Below are positions 15,449 through 23,409 of a stretch of DNA of 64,000 nucleotides, piece by piece. The stretch's first letter is position 1; every line of letters starts with the position of its first letter. Origin of the DNA: Parvibaculum sp. (GTDB taxonomy: Bacteria; Pseudomonadota; Alphaproteobacteria; Parvibaculales; Parvibaculaceae); the NCBI GenBank assembly GCA_031291615.1, contig JARLIS010000044.1, forward strand, positions 1 through 64,000, read 5' to 3'. The position numbers and the translations under genes were made by a program. The notes beneath the pieces were generated by a model, which was not told the origin of the DNA, ran no database searches, and saw only the letters and a list, made by a program, of their open reading frames with translations.

Positions 15449-17863
15449 TCAATTGGGGCTAGTTGTGATGTGAATTGTGCGCGTTCGTGTCCGTCCTTCC
15501 TTTCGGAAATTGATATTAACGCCAGTCGCACGCAGAAAACTCCCGGCCCGGCGTAGTCGGCCAGAAAGCACGTTTGGGTTATGCGGCCAAGTTTTGGACG
15601 TGACAACGTTTGGATCAGCCACGCCTACCAAGGCGATCAGTAAGTCTGAGGCGGTTCCCGTCCATATGCTTTCCTTCGCCATCAAGGTCCGCACCGCGGC
15701 GGCAATTGGATCAGCGTCGAGCACTCTTTCCACTGCGTCATTCCGATTCCCGCAATATGCCGTCTCGAACGTACCTGCGGGCCACAGCATCGTCTCACAC
15801 GCGGTCACCCATTTGGCGAAGTCGGCCATGCGCGGCAGTTTTGTAAGCCGGGTCGTGGGCAAGCACCGTATGCCCTCAGCCACCGCGTCGAGTAGGACGC
15901 CGAGGATGCGTGGGCGCTCCGACTCGAAGGCAGCCCAGAGTTCATCTTTTGTCTGGCGTTGGTCCTCGGGGATCGGTTCGAGCGTCAGGATTAGCGCGCG
16001 GTCGGCAAGGTCGGGGCGGGTTACAATATCTTCGATTCCGTTCAAAATCATTGGACGGGCGGCATCAAAAATCGTTTCGTCTTGATCGGAATACAGTGTC
16101 CGCGTAGCGAAGCCGCCACCACTCGCGAGCCGACACAGAGTGTCGGAAATCCACGTCGGAAGACCTGACACATTATCAAAGGCGAGCACGTGGCCGTTGT
16201 TGGCCGCGATGAAAAGGTCTCTATCTTCGCGCGGAAGCGCCCGCAATGGGGCGACATTTGGGTCAATAAGCGCTCGCACAATCTCGGAAAAAGTCGATTT
16301 TGCCGACCCCTGCTCGCCCGACAGCACTATTACAGGGTATGGACCATGGCTGCGCAAAGCCGCAAGCACCCAAGCCACGACCAACACAAAGTCCTGCTCG
16401 GATTGCACGTTGAGGAAAGGGCGCAAACTTGCGATTGATCCTCCGCCTACTGGAATCGGGAGAGACTTCATCGCGGGCGTACGACGAAAGCGAATCGGTG
16501 GTTTGTCAATTACGCGCCAGCCGGCTGCGTCAATCTCAACGACCCGCCAAGTTTCGTCGCCCAAATCGAGATAGAGCCGCCCACTTAGTTCGGCCACACG
16601 GATGTGGACGATGTGTTCAGGTGAGTCGAAATGCGCTCTGGCCTCTATCACGCCCAGTGCCGATTGTAGTGCGTCGGAATTTGGCGCGCCTTGCGTTGCG
16701 TTGAAGAACCCACGCATCAGCCAGTGCTTGAAACCCTTGCTGCGGATTGGCCAGGTCTCGTGATGTCCTTTGATGTGAACGTCAGCGTAACCGGTGCCAT
16801 CGGGCGCGTGGAACAACTCAGCCGATTGTGCGATATCAAGCAGGATATCGGCCTGCTTAGGACTGCGCCCACTTGCCTCGCCGCCTGTTATAGCCGCAGC
16901 GCCAAGACTCGCGTCCGACGGTGGCGGCTTGTCCCCCAGCACATCCCGCTGGCGGCCCACCGCGCCAGAAATAGTGCGCGGCAAATAATCATCGCGGCGC
17001 CACTTGTCGCGATTAAGTGCGGATCGTTCCATAAGTACGCGGATGCGCTCGCAGTCCTTACCGGTCCAAAAAGCAAGATGCTGCGCGAGCGCTGCGTCGG
17101 CCCGCGATTCATCGTAACCGCCTAAGCCGTGATCGTCGGGGAAAGCGCGGGCTAGCGCGTCCACATCGGCCGTCCACAGATCCGAGAAGCTCGCCTTACC
17201 GCCAAAGCTGCTGGCGCCACTGACCGAGCGCAACGCAAGCTTTAGCAGCGCATGGTCATCCTCCGGGCCGCGCCACGCCTCGCACGGGCCGTCCGTCCAT
17301 TCGCTCGGGATCGCGCCGGGCTCGGGCTGAAGGAAATCAGCCACAAGTTGTACCAGCGCGGGTGTGTGATCTGTGCCTACGTCCCCAAGCGCGCCCGTGC
17401 CAGTGAGCGCCACGAAGCGACGCTCCGTATAGAGATCGAATCCCGGGCCTTTCTTGCGGCGCGGTTCGGGTGCGCGGCCGCGCCCCAGGATATGCAGCCC
17501 GCGGCCCGATTGACTCACCTCGACCGCAGCACCGGGGAAACGCGCGAGCAGCGCCAATGCCTCGGGCGTCCAGTCGCTAGCATCAGGCAGTAGGCATTCG
17601 TCAATATCGATAAACCAGAACGGATCGGCCGCCGTCAGCACGAATCCGGCGCCATAGCTTGAGCCGAACGCCGCCGCGGTGGCCGCTGCCATCGTATGAT
17701 CTAACCATATGGCCGGATCGTGCGCATCGGCCCGTTTCCCCGTGCGCCAGTCAAGCGGATATTTGAACGTTTTGCCCGGTCGCGCCGTGTCGGGCACGAG
17801 TTGATAGACGATGAACTGCCGATAGGCGGCAAGGGCGCGTAGTGGCTGCGGTAATTCGATCAT
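15449..17863 (-). CDS. Primase-polymerase / superfamily 3-like helicase replication protein
   Basis: From ATG 17863, 804 residues. The N-terminal archaeo-eukaryotic primase domain has all three motifs: FWFIDIDE (Asp86, Asp88), SQSGRGLHILG (His124) and GFDLYTERRFVALTGTG (about 141-157). A linker domain with SALNRDKWRRDDYL follows, as in NrS-1-like phage primase-polymerases. The C-terminal ATPase/helicase has Walker A GEQGSAKST (516-524) and Walker B HVLAFDN (about 558-564), with a downstream arginine-finger-like DLADRALIL. Such proteins start and drive replication of phages and integrated elements. It follows the zinc-protein gene by 38 bases. The open frame continues upstream to 18061, but overlaps that gene and lacks family similarity. 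The start has no strong Shine-Dalgarno sequence. Confidence 0.86.
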   Translation of the reverse strand: MIELPQPLRALAAYRQFIVYQLVPDTARPGKTFKYPLDWRTGKRADAHDPAIWLDHTMAAATAAAFGSSYGAGFVLTAADPFWFIDIDECLLPDASDWTPEALALLARFPGAAVEVSQSGRGLHILGRGRAPEPRRKKGPGFDLYTERRFVALTGTGALGDVGTDHTPALVQLVADFLQPEPGAIPSEWTDGPCEAWRGPEDDHALLKLALRSVSGASSFGGKASFSDLWTADVDALARAFPDDHGLGGYDESRADAALAQHLAFWTGKDCERIRVLMERSALNRDKWRRDDYLPRTISGAVGRQRDVLGDKPPPSDASLGAAAITGGEASGRSPKQADILLDIAQSAELFHAPDGTGYADVHIKGHHETWPIRSKGFKHWLMRGFFNATQGAPNSDALQSALGVIEARAHFDSPEHIVHIRVAELSGRLYLDLGDETWRVVEIDAAGWRVIDKPPIRFRRTPAMKSLPIPVGGGSIASLRPFLNVQSEQDFVLVVAWVLAALRSHGPYPVIVLSGEQGSAKSTFSEIVRALIDPNVAPLRALPREDRDLFIAANNGHVLAFDNVSGLPTWISDTLCRLASGGGFATRTLYSDQDETIFDAARPMILNGIEDIVTRPDLADRALILTLEPIPEDQRQTKDELWAAFESERPRILGVLLDAVAEGIRCLPTTRLTKLPRMADFAKWVTACETMLWPAGTFETAYCGNRNDAVERVLDADPIAAAVRTLMAKESIWTGTASDLLIALVGVADPNVVTSKTWPHNPNVLSGRLRRAGSFLRATGVNINFRKEGRTRTRTIHITTSPN

Positions 17864-17901
17864 GCTGGCGACGCTGGTCGCATGTGGCGACGGCTTTGCC
17901 T

Positions 17902-18186
17902 TCACGGCGTCACCCGCGGGCAATGCTGGAGACACCAATCCTTGGCAAGCGTGAGCGGCCATCGCCGCCCATGTTCGAAGGTAGGCAGAAGGACAGCAGC
18001 GTGCGCTCGGCATTCCCCGTAACCGCCGCCACTGGGTGCCCACGCGTCGCATGATACGCACGATCTTGGCGGCAGCGGCGGGGTTTGAAATCCTGGCGGC
18101 GGCACGCTATCGTTTGGACACTGAGCGAAGTCATCTGCCCCTGCCCCGGTTGCCGCCGGGCAGGAGTTTCGTTTTGTGAGGGTCAT
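17902..18186 (-). CDS. Small cysteine-rich, probably zinc-binding protein
   Basis: A 94-residue protein. Possible metal ligands are arranged CVSC (Cys43, Cys46), GECRAH (Cys59, His62) and WCLQHC (Cys85, His88, Cys89). The order CxxCxxW...G.CR.H...WP.T...DWC..H is a recurring pattern of small island and phage proteins. Function unknown; a zinc ribbon is inferred. Its ATG (18186) directly abuts the AlpA-type gene's TAG, and its stop is 38 bases before the primase start, so the three form one operon. Confidence 0.65.
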   Translation of the reverse strand: MTLTKRNSCPAATGAGADDFAQCPNDSVPPPGFQTPPLPPRSCVSCDAWAPSGGGYGECRAHAAVLLPTFEHGRRWPLTLAKDWCLQHCPRVTP

Positions 18187-18396
18187 CTACTGCCCCCGCC
18201 CATTTCCAGCCGGACGGGCGCTTTCGCGGCTGGCAATCCAGGTGTCGATATCTTCGGTCCGCCAGCCAATGGCACGGCGGCCCAGCCTGATAGGCGCGGG
18301 AAATCGGCCAATGGCAATATCGGAATAGATGCCGGAACGGCTCTTTCCCGTTGCCTCTTGGACGGCGGGGAGTCTTAGGATTTTTAGATTGCTCAT
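18187..18396 (-). CDS. AlpA-family DNA-binding protein (excisionase/regulator)
   Basis: A 69-residue winged-helix AlpA/MerR-like protein: LKILRLPAVQEATGKSRSGI then FPAPIRLGRRAIGWRTEDID and WIASRE. This L..P.V...TG.S.S.IY..I..G.FP.PI.LG.RA.GW form is the AlpA signature. In P4-like elements AlpA homologues turn on the integrase or act as excision factors. It is the first gene of the operon with the zinc protein and primase, and the two downstream start codons are tightly spaced. Confidence 0.87.
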   Translation of the reverse strand: MSNLKILRLPAVQEATGKSRSGIYSDIAIGRFPAPIRLGRRAIGWRTEDIDTWIASRESARPAGNGRGQ

Positions 18397-18478
18397 TGTC
18401 TGTCCTTAGCGGTTCAAAGCTCGCTATGGACTTTCTAATGCCCACATCCGGGGCCAGCGCGTTAATCCCTGAAAAAAA

Positions 18479-19168
18479 TTACATTCTGCCCGCGTCGGCC
18501 CACAAATCACTCAGCGTCCTAAGCGATTTTCTGCATGTGATTGAAGGATCGATTTTCTTCGTATAGCTAGTTATTTCATACTTACCGTTCCCCTCGTCAC
18601 GAATCTCGAAAGGTGGCGCCGTGCCGCGACCAATCGCGCTCCGAATCCAGACGTCCAAAGTGTCACCTCGTCCACGTGCGAGCTTCATGTCTTCCACAAT
18701 GACTGCGCGTAACGGGTTTCTAGCGCGTGGCCCTGTAGCTGCACACTTCGGTATGTTTTCTGAGTCATAGAATTTTTCGACTGTTTCCAAGTGAAGGTAC
18801 TCTGTTGGAGTATCGAGGGTTTTTGCTGCATAGCGCGCAATTTTGCACGCGCCGTTCACAAGCTGCGGGAGCCACAATCTCGCCAGCGCAAGTCGGTACA
18901 TTGGACTATTTTCGTCCGGTTGAACGTTCGCTAAAACACCAAGAAACAATTGCATTCCTTCTTTTTCGTCGCCGATCTGGATTGCATCTAGTGCCGGCCG
19001 CAACGGATGGTTAGACTCATTGCGCGCCTTAGCTATCTCGTCAAAAGCAGGCTGAAAATAATCAGGATCGGCCTGACACTTAGCAAGCACATCCGCATAT
19101 TTCCGCTTTTGTGCAGATACATTGCCGAATTGCATTTTGCGCTTCTCGCGTTGCTTAGCCACACTCAT
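18479..19168 (-). CDS. Unknown protein translationally coupled to the integrase
   Basis: A 229-residue protein of no recognised family. It starts with a basic stretch (MSVAKQREKRKMQFGNVSAQ), continues as a mostly helical domain (KCQADPDYFQPAFDEIAKAR; FLGVLANVQPDENSP; ARLWLPQLVNGACKIARYAA) and ends in a possible small beta domain (PPFEIRDEGNGKYEITSY) with a tail RTLSDLWADAG. No signal peptide or membrane segment. Its ATG (19168) overlaps the integrase TGA by one base (TGATG), so it is probably translated together with it. The frame is open upstream to 19237 but that lies inside the integrase gene. Lower G+C than host genes. The coupling suggests a role in integration, excision or defence of the element; nothing in the sequence decides among these. 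Confidence 0.68.
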   Translation of the reverse strand: MSVAKQREKRKMQFGNVSAQKRKYADVLAKCQADPDYFQPAFDEIAKARNESNHPLRPALDAIQIGDEKEGMQLFLGVLANVQPDENSPMYRLALARLWLPQLVNGACKIARYAAKTLDTPTEYLHLETVEKFYDSENIPKCAATGPRARNPLRAVIVEDMKLARGRGDTLDVWIRSAIGRGTAPPFEIRDEGNGKYEITSYTKKIDPSITCRKSLRTLSDLWADAGRM

Positions 19169-20400
19169 CACGCGCCAGCACGGATTGGAGTGACGGTCGC
19201 GCCGGCCGAACGTGGCTTGCTGCAATAATCGGCCCAATCGGCCATTAGGCGGCGGCGCTTCTCAAATAGATCGCCGCGCCTATAGGCGGCTTCGACCTTG
19301 TTGCCGATGGTGTGCGCCAGCGCCATTTCGGCCATCTCTCCGGGATAGGACGTTTGCTCGGAAACCCAATCCCGGAACGTGGACCGAAACCCATGTGCTG
19401 TTATGTCGGGTCGATCCATTCCCTTCAACGTCTTCCCCATGGTCATGTCGCTTATCGGCTTTCCACGCTTCGCGCTGGGAAAAACAAGAGTGCCCTCGCG
19501 CAATTCGGCCATCGACTTTAAGAGCGCGATGGCCGCGTCGGAGAGCGGAACACGATGTTCCTTGCCCGCCTTCATTCGACTGCCCGGAACGATCCAAACG
19601 GCCGCATCCAAATCAATTTCATCCCACGTCGCGCCGCGCGCTTCGCCCGAACGAGCGGCGGTCAAGATCACGAATTCGAGGCAGCGTGCGCCGCTTCCCT
19701 TTCGCTCGCGCAATTTCATCATAAAGGCGGGCATGTCGGCGTAGGGCAGTGCCGGATGATGTTTCACGGTGGCCTTGCTTCGCGTGGCAAGCAGGTGGGC
19801 AAGGTGTCCGCGCCAGAGAGCAGGATTCGGACCCTGCCGATATCCGCGCGCAATGGCCCAATCGAGCACAGCTTCGATGCGACCCCGCACGCGCCCCGCC
19901 GTCTCGCGCTTTGTTGACCAGATCGGCTCCAACGCTTTCAGAACAAGGCCGGTGTCGATATCGGCAACCGGCAGGTCGCCGAAGATCGGAAAAGCGTAAT
20001 CCCGCAACGAATTGGGCCACTGCTGGCGGTGTTTCGGGTTTTTCCAGCTTGGCGAATGCGCTTTGATGAAAGCTTCGGCACATTGCCGGAAGGACATGGC
20101 GCGCGCCGCGTCCAGACGTTGCGCGTCGGCTTCGGCTTTGCGTTGGGCGAGCGGGTCCAGCCCGACCGCAAGCAGCTTGTGTGCGGCGCCAGCGGCCTCG
20201 CGTGCGTCCTTGAGGGATACGTCCCGAACGCTGCCCAAACCCATCTCACGGGCCGAGTGATTGAGCGAGTAGCGCATCACCCAAAATTTGCCGCCGTTGG
20301 GCTTAACCCGGAGAACTAGCCCGCCCCCATCGGCGTAGGTGCCCGGCTTCGACAGAGAATCAATCGTTCGCTTGGTTAGCCTTGATGTGACGTGCGCCAT
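19168..20400 (-). CDS. P4-type tyrosine-family site-specific integrase
   Basis: A 410-residue integrase. The N-terminal arm-binding domain (DUF4102-like) has TKRTIDSLSKPGTYADGGGL and LGSVRDVSLKDAREAA. The core-binding domain spans roughly residues 100-190. The catalytic domain contains Arg250 in LTAARSGE, His336 and Arg339 in TAHGFRST, His363 in LAHTIGN and the nucleophile Tyr373 in AAYRRGDLFEKRR, so all catalytic residues are intact. ATG 20400 follows GGAACGGA; GTG 20424 is an alternative. The gene reads inward from the right end of the island, and candidate arm sites overlap its 5' region, allowing autoregulation. Confidence 0.95.
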   Translation of the reverse strand: MAHVTSRLTKRTIDSLSKPGTYADGGGLVLRVKPNGGKFWVMRYSLNHSAREMGLGSVRDVSLKDAREAAGAAHKLLAVGLDPLAQRKAEADAQRLDAARAMSFRQCAEAFIKAHSPSWKNPKHRQQWPNSLRDYAFPIFGDLPVADIDTGLVLKALEPIWSTKRETAGRVRGRIEAVLDWAIARGYRQGPNPALWRGHLAHLLATRSKATVKHHPALPYADMPAFMMKLRERKGSGARCLEFVILTAARSGEARGATWDEIDLDAAVWIVPGSRMKAGKEHRVPLSDAAIALLKSMAELREGTLVFPSAKRGKPISDMTMGKTLKGMDRPDITAHGFRSTFRDWVSEQTSYPGEMAEMALAHTIGNKVEAAYRRGDLFEKRRRLMADWADYCSKPRSAGATVTPIRAGA

Positions 20401-20406
20401 TTTCCG

Positions 20407-20439
20407 TTCCACAATCTGTTCCACAATTTGCTTGTGGAA
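20407..20439. promoter_or_regulatory. Candidate integrase arm sites, right end
   Basis: TTCCACAA occurs at 20407-20414 and 20419-20426 (12 bases apart) and inverted as TTGTGGAA at 20432-20439. They lie directly upstream of, and partly at, the integrase start. The 12-base spacing matches the left end at 12263-12282. The overlap with the translation start could let the integrase repress itself. Confidence 0.5.
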
Positions 20440-20545
20440 CGCCGCATATTCCTCCGAACGGCAAGAAACATCAATGGACAGGTAACTATAAGAAAATCAG
20501 CATGTTAAGGGACGTTCCAGAACGGCAATGGATGCTACGTGAGCG

Positions 20546-20561
20546 GACTCCCTCTCCGCCA
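20546..20561. mobile_element. Candidate right attachment site
   Basis: TCTCCGCCA at 20553-20561 equals the last nine bases of tRNA-Ser (12198-12206). The preceding TCCCTC also occurs in the tRNA T-arm, but with four extra bases between the blocks there. It is thus a shortened or decayed copy. It lies 150 bases beyond the integrase start. Confidence 0.4.
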
Positions 20562-20775
20562 ATATTCCCCTGTAAATATGTGACCTCATCGCTTTGCGCC
20601 TCGCGTTCCGGGGCGCGGCGCCTGTTCGTGTCTGCACAGAGGCAATGTGCCGCTGCACCCGGCCGGTGTGTTTCGGCGTTCCCGCGGTGCTATAGTTTCC
20701 TCAACGAAGTGCGCGGCCCGGAATGCGCGGGCGCCGACCGACCCCGAAGGGGCGGGTGATGAGGGAGCAGAAGCC

Positions 20776-22038
20776 ATGAATAAACCAGCCGTCGCCTTTG
20801 GCGCCGAAGGGGCCGACGAGGCCTATTCCACGCCGCTCGACAAGATCGACGTCAGCCGGCCCGAGCTTTTTCAGGCGAACGCCATGTGGCCCTATTTCGA
20901 GCGGTTGCGGCGCGAGGACCCGGTGCATTATTGCGCCGAGAGCGCCAACGGGCCTTACTGGTCGGTGACGAAGTACAAGGACATTGTCGAGGTCGACACC
21001 AATCACGGCATCTACTCTTCGGAATCGGGTCTTGGCGGCATCACGATCCGCGACCAGCAGTCCGATTTCCAGCTCCCCATGTTCATCGCCATGGACCCGC
21101 CGAAGCATGACGCACAGCGCAAGGTGGTGAGCCCCATCGTCGCGCCGTCGAACCTCGCCAAGCTCGAGGGCACGATCCGCGAACGCGCGGGCCGCATTCT
21201 CGACAACCTGCCGGCCGGCGAGACATTCGACTGGGTGGACAAGGTGTCCATCGAGCTGACGACGCAGATGCTGGCGACCCTGTTCGATTTCCCCTGGGAG
21301 GAACGGCGCAAGCTGACGCGCTGGTCGGACGTGGCCACGGCGCCTGCGGGGACGGGGCTTGTCGAGACCGAGGAGGCCCGCCGGGCGGAGCTGCTGGAAT
21401 GCGGCGCCTATTTCACCGATCTCTGGAACCAGCGCGTGAATTCCGAGCCGGGCAACGATCTCATTTCGATGCTCGCCCATGCGGATGCGACGCGGAACAT
21501 GCCGCCGATGGAATATCTCGGCAACATCATCCTGCTCATCGTCGGCGGCAACGACACGACGCGGAATTCGATCACGGGCGGGCTGCTGGCATTGAGCCAG
21601 AATCCCGACCAGTACAAGAAGCTGCGCGACAATCCCGATCTCGTCACCAGCATGGTGCCGGAGATCATCCGCTGGCAGACGCCGCTCGCGCATATGCGCC
21701 GCACGGCGCTCCGCGATGTCGAGCTTGGCGGCAAGCAGATCAAGAAGGGCGACAAGGTCGTCATGTGGTACGTTTCGGGCAACCGCGACGAGGAAGCGAT
21801 CGAGAATCCGAACAGCTTCATCATCGACCGCGCCCGTCCCCGCCAGCATCTTTCCTTCGGCTTCGGCATTCACCGCTGCGTCGGCAACCGGCTCGCGGAG
21901 ATGCAGCTCAAGATCGTCTGGGAAGAAATCCTGAAGCGCTGGCCGGACAAGCCGATCGAGGTCATGGGCGAGCCGCGGCGCGTCTATTCGAGCTTCGTGA
22001 AGGGCTATGAGACGCTGCCCGTGCGCATTCCGGCGTAA
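20776..22038 (+). CDS. CYP153-type cytochrome P450 alkane hydroxylase
   Basis: A 420-residue soluble class I P450. Landmarks are the I-helix LIVGGNDTTRNSITGG, the K-helix EIIRWQTP (ExxR) and the heme loop FGFGIHRCVGNRLAE, whose Cys ligates the iron. GGNDTTRNS is typical of CYP153, a family that hydroxylates the terminal carbon of medium-chain alkanes and fatty acids with a ferredoxin and ferredoxin reductase. Neither partner gene lies nearby. ATG 20776 is preceded by GAGGGAGCAG; the open frame upstream is non-conserved. It lies first in a same-strand group with the oxygenase at 22058 (19-base gap) and the Fae homologue. Confidence 0.93.
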   Translation: MNKPAVAFGAEGADEAYSTPLDKIDVSRPELFQANAMWPYFERLRREDPVHYCAESANGPYWSVTKYKDIVEVDTNHGIYSSESGLGGITIRDQQSDFQLPMFIAMDPPKHDAQRKVVSPIVAPSNLAKLEGTIRERAGRILDNLPAGETFDWVDKVSIELTTQMLATLFDFPWEERRKLTRWSDVATAPAGTGLVETEEARRAELLECGAYFTDLWNQRVNSEPGNDLISMLAHADATRNMPPMEYLGNIILLIVGGNDTTRNSITGGLLALSQNPDQYKKLRDNPDLVTSMVPEIIRWQTPLAHMRRTALRDVELGGKQIKKGDKVVMWYVSGNRDEEAIENPNSFIIDRARPRQHLSFGFGIHRCVGNRLAEMQLKIVWEEILKRWPDKPIEVMGEPRRVYSSFVKGYETLPVRIPA

Positions 22039-22057
22039 CGAAAGCTTCGGAGGGGAA

Positions 22058-22885
22058 ATGGCGAGGAGCAGCGAGACGCTGGCGGCGGACCATCCGGCGC
22101 GGCTTGTCGATCTTGAACGCTATCCGATCCACGATCTCGGATCGCCGGACGCGCAGGCGCTGACGCGGCGCTGCCACGAGGAGCTGGTGGCGACGGGCTC
22201 GTGCCTGCTGCCGGGATTTCTGACGGCGGAGGCGCTGGCGGCGATGACCGCCGAGGCGCGCGAGCTTGCGCCGCTTGCATATAACGAGGGCGCGACCAAG
22301 GGGACCGCCTATCTCGACGCGCCGGACAAGAGCCTGCCCGCCGACCATCCCCGCCGCCGCATGATGCGGACATCTGTGGGCGCGGTCGCCTATGACATGC
22401 TGCCGACGGCTTCGCCGCTTCGCCGGCTTTACGAGTGGGACGGGCTCGACGACTTCATCGCCGGCGTCGTCGGCCTGCCGAAGATTTATCGCTATGCCGA
22501 TCCGCTGGGCGCAGTGAACATCGCCGTGATGAAGCAGGGCGACGAATTGCTCTGGCATTTCGACCAGACCGATTTCGTCACCTCGATCCTTCTCGAGCCG
22601 AGCGAGCGCGGCGGCGTCTTCGAATATGTGCCGTTCATCCGCAATGGCGAGGACGAGCAATATGACCGCGTGAAGCGGCTGTTCGACGGCGATCTCGGCG
22701 AGGTGATCGGCCTCGATCTCGAACCCGGCGCTTTTGCCTTCTTCAAGGGACGCCATTCCATTCATCGCGTCACGCCCATCGAGGGGCAGAGGGACCGGCT
22801 GATCGCGCTGCTCGGCTATGACACAAAGCCCGGCACGGTGAGCAGCGACAGTCTGAAGATGCGCCGCTACGGCCGGCTCGGGTGA
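22058..22885 (+). CDS. 2-oxoglutarate/Fe(II)-dependent oxygenase
   Basis: A 275-residue non-heme iron oxygenase. The facial triad is visible as LLWHFDQTD (His167, Asp169) and FFKGRHSIHRVTP (His233 or His236), followed by the 2-oxoglutarate-binding Arg in GQRDRLIALLGYD. The general form (YNEGATKGTAYLD; HPRRRMM; YRYADPLGAVNIA) matches the ArpA/HalD-BesD-like group, but the second ligand is Asp and not Gly, so hydroxylation is expected in place of halogenation. The substrate is unknown. ATG 22058 follows GGAGGGG. Its position between the P450 and the Fae homologue suggests one operon. Confidence 0.85.
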   Translation: MARSSETLAADHPARLVDLERYPIHDLGSPDAQALTRRCHEELVATGSCLLPGFLTAEALAAMTAEARELAPLAYNEGATKGTAYLDAPDKSLPADHPRRRMMRTSVGAVAYDMLPTASPLRRLYEWDGLDDFIAGVVGLPKIYRYADPLGAVNIAVMKQGDELLWHFDQTDFVTSILLEPSERGGVFEYVPFIRNGEDEQYDRVKRLFDGDLGEVIGLDLEPGAFAFFKGRHSIHRVTPIEGQRDRLIALLGYDTKPGTVSSDSLKMRRYGRLG

Positions 22886-22895
22886 GGAACAGGTC

Positions 22896-23402
22896 ATGCG
22901 GGCGATGATGATCGGCGAATCCTATGTGGGCGAGGGCATCGATGCCGCGCATCTGAACCTGATGCTGGGGCCCCGCGACGGGCCCGTGGGACAGGCTTTC
23001 GCCAATGCGCTGGCTGCGCCGCGCATGGGCTATATCCCGTTCATGGCGGTGGTGAGGCCCAATGTGCCTGCGACGCCTGCGACGCTTTTCGTTTCCAAGG
23101 GCGACCTTCGCGGGCCGAAGCATGAAAACCTCGTCTGGGGACCGGCGCAGCTTGGCGTGGCGCGCGGCATCACCGAGGCGCTGGTCGAGGGCGATCTGCC
23201 GCCCGAAGCCGAACATGGCTGGGTGGCGATCGCGGCTGTCTGGGTGAGCTGGGATGCGAGCGACGCCGACGCCGTTTATCGCAACAATCACCAAGCGACG
23301 CGGCTTGCCGTGCGCCGGGCGCTCTCGACGGAGAGCGAGCGCGAGACGCTGGCGCGCTATGCCTCGCGTCCGCTCAATTCCTATTACCAGCCCAAAGACT
23401 GA
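22896..23402 (+). CDS. Formaldehyde-activating enzyme (Fae) homologue
   Basis: A 168-residue protein closely patterned on Fae, which condenses formaldehyde with tetrahydromethanopterin. Shared features are VGESYVGEG-type start (here IGESYVGEG), the AHLNLMLGPRDGPVG block with the catalytic-type His19, PATLFVSKGDL, the WGPAQLGVARGITEAL block and NNHQATRLAVRRAL near the end. Fae usually serves methylotrophs with the H4MPT pathway, and no such gene is nearby. It may be a Fae-like paralogue scavenging formaldehyde or another aldehyde. It lies 10 bases after the oxygenase stop, so it is probably co-transcribed with the oxygenase and P450. Confidence 0.85.
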   Translation: MRAMMIGESYVGEGIDAAHLNLMLGPRDGPVGQAFANALAAPRMGYIPFMAVVRPNVPATPATLFVSKGDLRGPKHENLVWGPAQLGVARGITEALVEGDLPPEAEHGWVAIAAVWVSWDASDADAVYRNNHQATRLAVRRALSTESERETLARYASRPLNSYYQPKD

Positions 23403-23409
23403 CGGCGGC

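Larger units (their letters stand above)
12198..20561. mobile_element. tRNA-Ser-associated integrative island (P4/satellite-like)
   Basis: About 8.3 kb, bounded on the left by the 3' end of tRNA-Ser (TCTCCGCCA at 12198-12206) and on the right by the same nine bases at 20553-20561, just beyond a P4-type integrase gene. The inside differs from the flanks: lower G+C in several parts, phage-type genes (integrase, AlpA, primase-polymerase-helicase, XRE regulator) and genes of unknown function. No capsid, terminase large subunit, relaxase or type IV secretion gene is present. The makeup therefore fits a satellite or P4-like element that can excise and replicate but depends on a helper to move. The short, imperfect right repeat leaves the exact right boundary uncertain. 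Confidence 0.75.

Noticed and set aside
15077-15556. Open frame across the large inverted repeat
   Set aside because: It would encode mirrored low-complexity Ser/Ala/Pro and Asp/Gly/Ala tracts from the repeat arms and has no ribosome binding site.
22058-22885. HalD/BesD-type halogenase
   Set aside because: The iron site reads His-Phe-Asp (HxD). Halogenases of this group have HxG, leaving room for chloride, so hydroxylation is more likely.
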